37,100 nt of DNA from an uncultured Actinomycetes bacterium. GTDB taxonomy: Bacteria; Actinomycetota; Thermoleophilia; RBG-16-64-13. Position numbers and translations under genes: made by a program. Positions 16,715 through 23,535 of the stretch are shown here, in pieces. The first letter of the stretch is position 1. Every line of letters starts with the position of its first letter. The DNA lies in NCBI GenBank assembly GCA_937148845.1, contig CAKZRW010000118.1:1-37100 (forward strand). The letters run 5' to 3'. Below the pieces are notes generated by a model. It was not told the origin of the DNA. It worked only from the letters and a program-made list of their open reading frames with translations, and ran no database searches.

Positions 16715-17392
16715 CTAAAGCAGTCCGAGATAGGCCTCGAGCAGCCAGGCTCCGTAGAGCAGCCCGATCACTGCTCCCAGAGCGAGAAAGGGCCCGAAGG
16801 GGATGGCCGACTTGCGGCCCTTGCGCTTGGCCAGGATGAGAGCAAGCCCTATCACCGCCCCTACCAGAAAGGCGATGAAGAAAGCCACCACTACCTCCAC
16901 CCCGAGGAGTGCCCCCATGAAGAAGGCCAGTTTGACGTCGCCCATACCCATGCCCCCGGGCCAAAGCAGGGCGAGCAAGAAGAAGAACGCCCCGCTGCCA
17001 CAGGCAGCCACCAGGTAGACCCACCACCGCTCAGTATCTGACCCGATGGACACAGCCAGAGCGGCCACGCCGGCTGGTAGAACGACCACATTGGGGATGA
17101 TGAGGCGTTCGAGATCGATGAAGGCGATGAAGACCAGAACGGCAACGAACACGCACGCGGCGAGGAGCCGCCAGGACAATCCGAAGTGGAGTCCAGCAAG
17201 GAGGAAGGCCAGAGCGGTGAGACCCGGGAGTGCAGTGCGCCGCTGGCGCAGAAGCCATGAGGTCTCCGACCGTATTTCGTCCTCGTCGCTCGCGGGAAAG
17301 CGCCGCACAGCCACGTCGAGCCCTGCCCCCACCCCAAGACCGACGACGAAGGCAGCGGCTGCCACACCAGCTGTGACTGCCGACTGACTCAC
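16715..17392 (-). CDS. tadV: Prepilin peptidase TadV/CpaA (A24 family)
   Basis: A 225-residue polytopic membrane aspartyl peptidase that cleaves Flp prepilins and pseudopilins. The two catalytic Asp are visible: D93 in FIDLERLIIPN and D152 in GMGMGDVKLAF (the GxGD motif). The N-terminal 55 residues resemble the methyltransferase region of PilD-type enzymes but have no CxxC Zn site, so N-methylation is unlikely. Start GTG 17392 overlaps the stop of the response regulator gene (GTGA), tying peptidase production to the two-component system. Confidence 0.93.
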   Translation of the reverse strand: MSQSAVTAGVAAAAFVVGLGVGAGLDVAVRRFPASDEDEIRSETSWLLRQRRTALPGLTALAFLLAGLHFGLSWRLLAACVFVAVLVFIAFIDLERLIIPNVVVLPAGVAALAVSIGSDTERWWVYLVAACGSGAFFFLLALLWPGGMGMGDVKLAFFMGALLGVEVVVAFFIAFLVGAVIGLALILAKRKGRKSAIPFGPFLALGAVIGLLYGAWLLEAYLGLL

Positions 17393-18117
17393 GAGTCAGG
17401 GGCCTTTCGGGAGCCAGAAGGCGGGGTGCCGAGCAAGCCATGGCTCAGAGCAAAGGTGGCTGCCTCGGTGCGGTTGTGGACGCCGAGTTTGCGGAGGATC
17501 CCGGTCAGGTGGTACTTGACGGTCTTAGTGGTGATGTAGAGTTCGTGGGCTATCTCAGCGTTGCTTCTTCCTCGGGCCACTCTTTCGAGGACCACCAGTT
17601 CCCGCGCAGTGAGTCCATAGGGGTTGGGAGGTGCAGCCGACTCGCCTACGGCGGTAGGACTCGAGCCTTTCAGAGCCGAGCCGGCCACGATCACCGAGCC
17701 GCTCATCACCTGCCGCACCACGGCCGCTAGGTCGCTGGGGCGAACGAACTTGGGTACGTAAGCCGCGGCGCCTTGCCGGATCACCGTGGCCACTACCTCC
17801 GGGTCTTCATCGACCGTAAGCACGATCACCCGGACCTGGGGCCAGCGCGCCTTCACGGCTTCAAGACAAGCGAAGCCGTCCATGCGCGGCATGTGGAGGT
17901 CGAGAAGAAGAACATCGACTTCGGTGCTCACAAGCAGGTCGAGGGCCGCCGCTCCGTCGCCCGCCTCCCCGCACACGGTGATGCCGGGGCTGAGGCTGAG
18001 TGCGTTGCGGATGCCGGAACGCACAAGTTCATGGTCGTCGACGACGGCGACCCGGATGGGCTGTTCAGGGGTAAGCCTGCGGACTGCGGATGCGAAGATT
18101 TCGGGCTCAGACCCCAT
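17389..18117 (-). CDS. NarL/LuxR-family response regulator
   Basis: A 242-residue response regulator. The receiver domain (about 21-140) has acidic residues at DDH (27-29), the phospho-acceptor D73 in LLLDLHMPRMDG and Lys in VPKFVRP. A linker leads to a LuxR-type helix-turn-helix (about 170-232, LTARELVVLERVARGRSNAEIA onward). The start is ATG 18117, preceded by GGGGAGG; the longer open frame to 18237 lies inside the kinase gene. It overlaps the kinase by 11 nt and tadV by 4 nt. A role in controlling the pilus locus is inferred from this arrangement. Confidence 0.94.
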   Translation of the reverse strand: MGSEPEIFASAVRRLTPEQPIRVAVVDDHELVRSGIRNALSLSPGITVCGEAGDGAAALDLLVSTEVDVLLLDLHMPRMDGFACLEAVKARWPQVRVIVLTVDEDPEVVATVIRQGAAAYVPKFVRPSDLAAVVRQVMSGSVIVAGSALKGSSPTAVGESAAPPNPYGLTARELVVLERVARGRSNAEIAHELYITTKTVKYHLTGILRKLGVHNRTEAATFALSHGLLGTPPSGSRKAPDS

Positions 18118-19147
18118 ACACGCCTCCCCGGTACCGAGGGAGATGCAGCACCACGGTCGTACCCTGGCCGGGCGCGCTCCGGACACTGAAGCGCCCGCCC
18201 AAGTATTCTGCCCGCTCCCGCATGCCGACCAAGCCAAAATGCTGGCCGTTCAGGCTGGGGATGCTATTGGGATCGAAGCCTTTGCCGTTGTCCTGCACGA
18301 TCAGGTCGATGCCTCCCTTGCCGGCATGGGCCCACACCTTGACCGAGGTAGCGTCGGAGTGCTTCTCGACGTTGGCCAGGGCCTCCTGCGCCACCCGGTA
18401 GACGCATATGCGGGCAGAATTCGTATGTAGACCGAAGTCACCTTCCACCTCGAGCAGACAGGATATGCCTGTCCGTTCTTTAAGCTTAGCAGCGAGCGCG
18501 GACAGACTGGCAGCGAATTCCGTGGGTTCCAGTGCCGGCGGACGCAAGTTGCCGATCATAGCCCGGGCCTCCTTCACCACCAGGTCGAGGGAATGCTGCA
18601 CCCTTGCCACCTGCTCTTTCACCTGTGGTTCAGCCCCCGCGGTCAAGCCAGCCAGCACTTCGGTCTCCAGATAGGCAGCAGCCGCATACTGGGCCAGGCC
18701 GTCGTGGATGTCCTGGCCGGTACGGCGCCGTTCTCGCTCCACCGCTTCGATAGCCTGGCTTCCCAGGCCCCTGGCGAAACTCAGGCTGCCTCCGTGCTCC
18801 GACACCCAGCCCACCAGGTAGGCGGTGGCCAAGAGGAAAACCGCCCAAGCGGCCAGGATGAGGACGCCCTCGCCAGGGGCAGCCCCGCTGACTGCGAGGT
18901 AGTCCCCGCCCAACCAGGTGGCCGGAAGAAGAGCGATGAGAACGGCGAAGACGGCCATGAGCAGTCCCACGACCCGGCCCAGGACCACAGCCACCACCAC
19001 CACCGGTAGGTAGAAGAAGAACAGATAACCCGGCTGAAGCCCTTCGCGAGTGTACATCACCATCACGCCAAGAGCCAGGGCGATGGCCGTGGCCGCGATG
19101 AGCCAACGCGGCCCCGTGGTGAATTCCCTAGTCACTCGTCCGAGCAA
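18107..19147 (-). CDS. Sensor histidine kinase, NarX/DegS-like (HisKA_3)
   Basis: A 346-residue kinase with four likely membrane helices in the first 115 residues (about 14-32, 41-58, 60-78, 94-114) with short loops and no large external sensing domain. The phospho-acceptor is H148 in the motif RRTGQDIHDGLAQ, and the C-terminal ATPase domain has NVEKHSDA and DNGKGFDP plus FGLVGMRERAE, as expected of this family. Start is TTG 19147, supported by GGGAGGTGA ending about 4-6 nt upstream. It overlaps its response regulator gene. The membrane part suggests sensing at or in the membrane. Confidence 0.93.
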   Translation of the reverse strand: MLGRVTREFTTGPRWLIAATAIALALGVMVMYTREGLQPGYLFFFYLPVVVVAVVLGRVVGLLMAVFAVLIALLPATWLGGDYLAVSGAAPGEGVLILAAWAVFLLATAYLVGWVSEHGGSLSFARGLGSQAIEAVERERRRTGQDIHDGLAQYAAAAYLETEVLAGLTAGAEPQVKEQVARVQHSLDLVVKEARAMIGNLRPPALEPTEFAASLSALAAKLKERTGISCLLEVEGDFGLHTNSARICVYRVAQEALANVEKHSDATSVKVWAHAGKGGIDLIVQDNGKGFDPNSIPSLNGQHFGLVGMRERAEYLGGRFSVRSAPGQGTTVVLHLPRYRGGVYGV

Positions 19148-19280
19148 GCCTCACCTCCCCACCGGCACGAGGCGCCCCGCGAGCGGAAAGCGGACTCCAG
19201 CCGAAACGGACCCCCTAGTAGAAAGGACCCTCGGCGCGAGGTGGGTCCCGCCAGACGCTGCGATCGAGCAAACGCTGGCC

Positions 19281-19391
19281 TCAGGCCACCCACCTCAGCA
19301 CGATGAGAACGATCACAATGATGATGAGAAGAACGAGCGCTACCCATGCCCACCAACTGAGCGTCCCTTTCTTCTGCGCCGGCTCGGCCAT
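19281..19391 (-). CDS. Small single-span membrane protein, 36 residues
   Basis: Too short for usual gene calling. The frame runs ATG 19391 to TGA 19281 and has an excellent ribosome site, AAAGGAGG 6 nt before the ATG. The protein begins with a polar stretch containing two lysines (MAEPAQKKGTLSW), then has one uninterrupted hydrophobic helix (about residues 13-32, Trp at its edge, many Ile/Val/Leu), and ends RWVA. It lies 33 nt after the dehydrogenase gene and 133 nt before the kinase gene on the same strand. Function unknown; small single-span proteins like this often bind and adjust a membrane kinase or transporter, and the adjacent four-helix kinase is an obvious candidate partner, but that is speculation. 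Confidence 0.8.
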   Translation of the reverse strand: MAEPAQKKGTLSWWAWVALVLLIIIVIVLIVLRWVA

Positions 19392-19424
19392 GAGGTCCTC
19401 CTTTGTGGACGCTGCCGGAAAGGT

Positions 19425-20405
19425 CTAGAGGGCATTCTCTTTAGCGGGGCGGTTTTCCTGCAAGCTGGCGGTCTGGCGCAGAGTTGCCAGCAGTGCCGCC
19501 ACAGCTTCGTCCCGCTCTTGCTCGAGCTCTTCCAGCGTTTTCTCCCCTACCCCGGCTTGCACCCCCGCCTCCAGCAGGTCGGCAGCTTCCGGTGGAAAGG
19601 TCGTCCAGGCGGCCAAGTCACGCAGCATCCCTTCCTTGCTGGCAGCCAGATGGAGCAGATGTCCGCGGATACCGCTCTTGCCTCCTCCCAGATGGTAGAT
19701 GAGATGGGGTCCCATCACCGCCCAGCGTAGCCCCGGGCCGAAACGTACCGCGCGGTCGACATCCTCCACCGTGGCCACCCCGCGCAACACCAGCTCGATG
19801 GCTTCCCGCCACAGTGCAGCCGACAGCCGATTGGCTATATACCCCGGGATGTCGACTTTCATCACTACAGGCTCCTTCCCCACCCTGCGGTACAACTCCC
19901 GGGCCCGTTCGAGAGCGGCCGGCAGGGTGAGGGCACCTGGGGCCAACTCCACCAGGGGGACGAGATGGGGTGGGTTGTACGGATGGGCGGCCAGCGTGCG
20001 CCCGGGAGAAAGCGCGTCCTGTTGGATGCTCGTGATGGAAAGCCCGGAGGAACTGGTGGCGATGAGCGCGTCGGCAGGGGCCAGCCGGCTGACTTGGGCA
20101 AAGACGGACCGCTTCAGTTCAAGGTCTTCGGGGACGCATTCTTGGACGAGGGCGGCGCCGGCCACCGCTTGTGCAAGCGTGGCCGGCGCCGCCAGCAAGG
20201 CCAGGCCCTCCTCCGTCAACACCGGGTCTGCCAGGCCCTTGGCGGCAAGGAAGCGGGCCGCGGCGGCGGCGCGCTCAAGCGCCGCCGCCGCGGCCCCCTC
20301 CCGTACATCGAACACCGCCACCTCGAATCCATGCGCGGCGAAAAGACCAGCCCAACTACCGCCCGTCGTCCCCGCTCCGATCACCGCGATCTTGCCGCGC
20401 GACAT
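19425..20405 (-). CDS. 3-hydroxyacyl-CoA dehydrogenase-like NAD-dependent enzyme
   Basis: A 326-residue enzyme of the 3-hydroxyacyl-CoA dehydrogenase / lambda-crystallin superfamily. It has an N-terminal Rossmann fold with AVIGAGTTGGSWAGL (about 7-21, GxGxxG), the catalytic segment AHPYNPPHLVPLVE (about 140-153) and the hinge motif PGYIANRL (about 187-194) before an all-helical C-terminal domain. The HPxNPPHLxPLVE signature and single C-terminal domain fit L-carnitine dehydrogenase, L-gulonate 3-dehydrogenase and similar short members rather than fatty-acid oxidation FadB. Start ATG 20405 has AAAGGAGA close by. It is divergent from the UbiD gene, with which it may share regulation. Confidence 0.88.
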   Translation of the reverse strand: MSRGKIAVIGAGTTGGSWAGLFAAHGFEVAVFDVREGAAAAALERAAAAARFLAAKGLADPVLTEEGLALLAAPATLAQAVAGAALVQECVPEDLELKRSVFAQVSRLAPADALIATSSSGLSITSIQQDALSPGRTLAAHPYNPPHLVPLVELAPGALTLPAALERARELYRRVGKEPVVMKVDIPGYIANRLSAALWREAIELVLRGVATVEDVDRAVRFGPGLRWAVMGPHLIYHLGGGKSGIRGHLLHLAASKEGMLRDLAAWTTFPPEAADLLEAGVQAGVGEKTLEELEQERDEAVAALLATLRQTASLQENRPAKENAL

Positions 20406-20520
20406 GGCTCTCCTTTCTCCTGACCGACCGGAGGCAATGCGGGCTTCGGCGCCTGTCCCAGATCCTCTCCCAGATCATTTCCCGCCGTCTCGCCCAGATG
20501 CCGCCTCGGTCGCCTCGCAT

Positions 20521-20544
20521 TCAGAACGTGCATTCTGATATAGT
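20521..20544 (+). promoter_or_regulatory. Inverted repeat abutting a candidate -10 upstream of ubiD
   Basis: TCAGAA (20521-20526) and TTCTGA (20533-20538) are exact inverted arms with a 6-nt spacer; TATAGT (20539-20544) follows directly and is a fair -10 box for the plus-strand decarboxylase gene. No strong -35 is seen. The layout suits an operator for a regulator controlling the divergent pair. Confidence 0.4.
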
Positions 20545-20555
20545 GGCTGGGTGCC

Positions 20556-20587
20556 ATGATGCGTCCCAGGGCATCGCCACGCATCAT
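20556..20587. promoter_or_regulatory. Perfect 9-bp inverted repeat in the ubiD leader
   Basis: ATGATGCGT (20556-20564) and ACGCATCAT (20579-20587) are exact reverse complements with a 14-nt spacer, 36 nt before the ubiD start. It could form an mRNA hairpin in the leader or be a second operator. Confidence 0.5.
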
Positions 20588-20622
20588 CACACGACACGGG
20601 TATACATTCTACGGGAGGATGG

Positions 20623-22107
20623 ATGGACAGCTCCCAGATAACCGATCTGCGTAGCGCCCTTAGCTTCTTGGCGGAGCACCCCGGTCAACTCGCTTCGACC
20701 GACGTGGAAATAGACCCCTACCTGGAGGTCGCCGGCATCTACCGGCGGGTCGGCTCGGGCACTCCCACCGCTCCTCCCACCCATATCGGTCCTGCTCTGC
20801 TGTTCAATAACATAAAGGGCTACCCTGACTGGCGAGTGGTAGCTGGGGTCATGGCCAGTCGGACTCGCACTGCGCTCCTTCTGGGCAGTGAGCCTCGTCG
20901 CCTCGCCTTCGACCTGCTGCAGGCCCTCGGCCACCCGGTAGCCCCGGTGGCGGTGCCTTCCGAGCAAGCCCCTTGCCAAGAAGTCGTGGTCATGCCCCCC
21001 TTCGACCTGCGCGAGCTCATCCCTCCCATCCAAAGCACCCCCAAGGACGCGGGGCCTTTCTTCAACCTCGGCCTGCTCCGCGCCCAAGACCCCGAGACGA
21101 GAGCTTCCGACGTCACCATCCACCGCATGTGCGTCCACGGCCCTGACACTATCAGTGTGAGTTTCAGCATCGGCCGCCATATTGGCGTGTTCCTGGAGAA
21201 GGCCTGGGCAATGGGCAAGCCCCTCCCGGTCTCTTGTAGCATCGGGTTGGACCCTGCCATCTACGTAGCCACCTCGTTCGAGGCCCCTACCACCCCGCTG
21301 GGCTTCGACGAGCTCACCATCGCGGGCGGACTCCGCCACCGCCCGGTGGAGCTGGTGTCATGTGTGAGTCAAGACGCCAAAGCCATCGCCCGCGCCGAAC
21401 TGGTGCTCGAGGGAGAGTTCCGCCCCTACCATCAAGCCGACGAGGACGCAGTAACCGGACTGGGTTGGGCTATGCCCGAGTTCCCCGGCTATGTGGGTCC
21501 AGCACAGACCCAACTGCCGGTCTTGACCGTCACCGCTGTCACCTACCGCAAGAATCCCATCCTCCAGATACTGGTAGGACCCGGCGAAGAGCATGTGACC
21601 CTGGCCGGGCTGCCCACGGAGGCCAGCATCTACCGGCTGATCGAAGACGCCATCCCTGGATTCCTGCAGAACGTTTACGTGCCGTCGGCCGGAGGCGGCA
21701 AGTACCTCGCCATTCTTCAGGTCAAGAAGCGGCGGCCCAACGACGAAGGCATGCAACGCCAAGCGGCATTGGCCGCTTTCACGGCTTTCTCGGAACTGAA
21801 GCACGTGATCGTGGTGGACGAGGACGTGGACATCTACGACCCCACCGACGTCATGTGGGCCATGACCACCCGTTACCAAGGCGACGTCGACACCATCTTC
21901 ATCCCGGGCGTACGCGGCCATTCGCTGGATCCCTCGGGTACCCCCGAATACAACCAGTTGCTCAAAGGTCCTGGGATCACCTGCAAAACCATCTTCGACT
22001 GCACAGTGCCCTGGTCGCTCAAAGAACGCTTCCAGCGGTCGCCTTTCCTTGACGTAGACCTCGAGAAATATCGCATTCGTGAGGTGAAGGGCCCCTTGGG
22101 GCTGTAG
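20623..22107 (+). CDS. UbiD family decarboxylase
   Basis: A 494-residue member of the UbiD family, which uses prenylated FMN to add or remove CO2 on aromatic or alpha,beta-unsaturated acids. Recognisable are the segment with SDVTIHRM (about 162-169, Arg near the cofactor), PLGFDELTIAGG (225-236) and ARAELVLEGE (256-265), which supplies the conserved Glu residues of the active site, and a C-terminal block ending RFQRSPF. The start ATG 20623 has GGGAGG 4 nt upstream. The prenyl-FMN synthase UbiX is not in the window. Substrate unknown; phenolic acids would match the PhlG-like enzyme elsewhere in the window, but this is only a guess. Confidence 0.92.
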   Translation: MDSSQITDLRSALSFLAEHPGQLASTDVEIDPYLEVAGIYRRVGSGTPTAPPTHIGPALLFNNIKGYPDWRVVAGVMASRTRTALLLGSEPRRLAFDLLQALGHPVAPVAVPSEQAPCQEVVVMPPFDLRELIPPIQSTPKDAGPFFNLGLLRAQDPETRASDVTIHRMCVHGPDTISVSFSIGRHIGVFLEKAWAMGKPLPVSCSIGLDPAIYVATSFEAPTTPLGFDELTIAGGLRHRPVELVSCVSQDAKAIARAELVLEGEFRPYHQADEDAVTGLGWAMPEFPGYVGPAQTQLPVLTVTAVTYRKNPILQILVGPGEEHVTLAGLPTEASIYRLIEDAIPGFLQNVYVPSAGGGKYLAILQVKKRRPNDEGMQRQAALAAFTAFSELKHVIVVDEDVDIYDPTDVMWAMTTRYQGDVDTIFIPGVRGHSLDPSGTPEYNQLLKGPGITCKTIFDCTVPWSLKERFQRSPFLDVDLEKYRIREVKGPLGL

Positions 22108-22155
22108 ACTGGGGCAGAGCCATCGGGATCACGGGTTCTTGACACCTGCCGCCTC

Positions 22156-22173
22156 CTGTGATTGACTTCACAG
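22156..22173 (+). promoter_or_regulatory. Candidate Rex operator upstream of rex
   Basis: CTGTGATTGACTTCACAG is an exact 6-bp inverted repeat (CTGTGA/TCACAG). It matches the published Rex consensus TTGTGAAnnnnTTCACAA at 11 of 14 specified positions. It lies about 90 nt before the rex start, as expected for autoregulation by Rex, which leaves DNA when NADH rises. TTGACT inside it (22162-22167) could be the -35 of the rex promoter; no good -10 is seen. Confidence 0.75.
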
Positions 22174-22264
22174 TGAAATCGAGAACAGCATAAGGACAGC
22201 CGGCCGAGCCCCGGTTATAAGTCCGCATAACACCTAACCAAGGGTGAAGCGTAGGAAAGGTGCC

Positions 22265-22918
22265 GTGGCTTTGAGCAGAAACGAGGACCAGCGGGTGTCG
22301 CTGCACACCGTTGAGCGACTCAGCGTCTACCGACGTAAGCTGGAGGAGTTGAGCCATGAGGGTGTCGAGTTCGTTCACTCGCACCAGCTTGCCACTATGG
22401 TCGGAGTCACCCCTGCCCAATTGCGCAGAGACTTGGCCAGTTTTGGTAGTTACGGGAACATCGCTCGTGGCTACGAAGTAGCCAAGATGATCACCACCAT
22501 CAGCCGCATCCTCGGCACTGACAAGCTCCAGAACGTGGGGCTCGTGGGGGTAGGCGACCTGGGCCGGGCCCTCTTGTCGTATCGGGGGTTCGAGGAGAGA
22601 GGTTTCCATATCGCTGCGGCTTTTGACATCGATCCCGCCAAAGTGGGCAGACTGTTCGCCGGCCGGCGTTGTTACCACCTAGACGAGCTGGAGCCGGTCA
22701 TTGCCCAATCGAACCTCCGCATCATGGTCTTGGCTTCGAGACCAGAGGGGTTGCAGGACATCATCGACCGGGCCGCCGCCGCCGGAGTGCGGGCCTTCCT
22801 CAACTTCGTGCCTAGGACGACCGTGACTCCCCCCGGCTGCTTCATCGAGCGGATCGACATCTCGGCGAAGTTGGAGAAACTGTCGTTCTTGGTGAAGCAG
22901 CAAGAGCAATGCACGTGA
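22265..22918 (+). CDS. rex: Redox-sensing transcriptional repressor Rex
   Basis: A 217-residue Rex repressor, which binds NADH/NAD+ and represses fermentation, hydrogenase and respiratory genes when NADH is low. The N-terminal winged helix includes VHSHQLATMVGVTPAQLRRD and the family motif FGSYGNIARGY; the Rossmann domain has GLVGVGDLGRALLSY (GxGxxG) and a C-terminal helix. Length is typical. The upstream GTG 22244 has no spaced ribosome site; GTG 22265 follows AGGAAAGG and is preferred (TTG 22271 is also possible). A Rex-type operator precedes it. It heads a plus-strand run of signalling genes. Confidence 0.95.
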   Translation: MALSRNEDQRVSLHTVERLSVYRRKLEELSHEGVEFVHSHQLATMVGVTPAQLRRDLASFGSYGNIARGYEVAKMITTISRILGTDKLQNVGLVGVGDLGRALLSYRGFEERGFHIAAAFDIDPAKVGRLFAGRRCYHLDELEPVIAQSNLRIMVLASRPEGLQDIIDRAAAAGVRAFLNFVPRTTVTPPGCFIERIDISAKLEKLSFLVKQQEQCT

Positions 22919-22970
22919 CCAGACACAGGTACATGACCACACAAAGACACACGACCACACACAGTTGACA
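22917..22970 (+). repeat. Three 18-bp imperfect direct repeats ending in TTGACA
   Basis: Units start at 22917, 22935 and 22953, each opening GACCA(C/G)ACA, with an exact 18-bp period. The first overlaps the rex stop codon. The last unit ends in TTGACA (22965-22970), a perfect -35 hexamer, 40 nt before the next gene, but no -10 is seen 17 nt later. The layout suggests binding sites for an activator on alternate helical faces, and a promoter for the signalling genes separate from rex. Confidence 0.5.
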
Positions 22971-23010
22971 GATTTGGCCGGCTGAGATCCGGCGGGGTGA
23001 GGAAAAAGCC

Positions 23011-23463
23011 ATGGAGACCAAGAAGATACTGGTAGTGGATGATGACCGCGACCTGGTGCTGTCGATAGAGACTTTCCTGCGCGCTCGCGGTTATGAGGTG
23101 GCGACAGCCGCGAACAGCAAAGAAGCTTACGAGCGCATCGTGGAGTTCAAGCCCCACCTGATCGTGCTCGACGTCATGATGAACTATGAAGAAGAGGGTA
23201 TGGTCCTGGCCAGCGCCCTCAAGACGGACGGACCCACTCATTCCATCCCCATCTTGATCCTGTCTGGTTTTACCGCTCAGAAAGAGGCGCGGGAGAAGGT
23301 CCTGGCCTCGCTTCAAGGGCAAGATTGGCCTGCTGACAGCTTCATGCAGAAGCCGGTGCGGTTGGCTGAGCTGGCCGACCGCATCCAGGTCCTCTTGGCT
23401 CGAGCAGAAGCGGCCCGCACTCCCTGGCCGATCGGGGAGCCTGATGCGAAAGACAACGACTGA
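23011..23463 (+). CDS. Stand-alone response regulator receiver protein
   Basis: A 150-residue single receiver domain without an output domain. It shows VVDDDRD (8-14), the phospho-acceptor D54 in LIVLDVMM, and K114 in FMQKPV. The rest follows the CheY fold, with a short charged tail. GAGG lies 8 nt before ATG 23011. Its placement directly before the H-cluster-containing kinase suggests it accepts phosphate from that kinase, perhaps as an intermediate in a relay, since it cannot bind DNA itself. Confidence 0.92.
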   Translation: METKKILVVDDDRDLVLSIETFLRARGYEVATAANSKEAYERIVEFKPHLIVLDVMMNYEEEGMVLASALKTDGPTHSIPILILSGFTAQKEAREKVLASLQGQDWPADSFMQKPVRLAELADRIQVLLARAEAARTPWPIGEPDAKDND

Positions 23464-23535
23464 GGGTGAAGGCAGACTACTGGCACGCCTTGACATGCGG
23501 ATCGCATAACACTGGGTCGAGGCCCCTGGCCGGCA

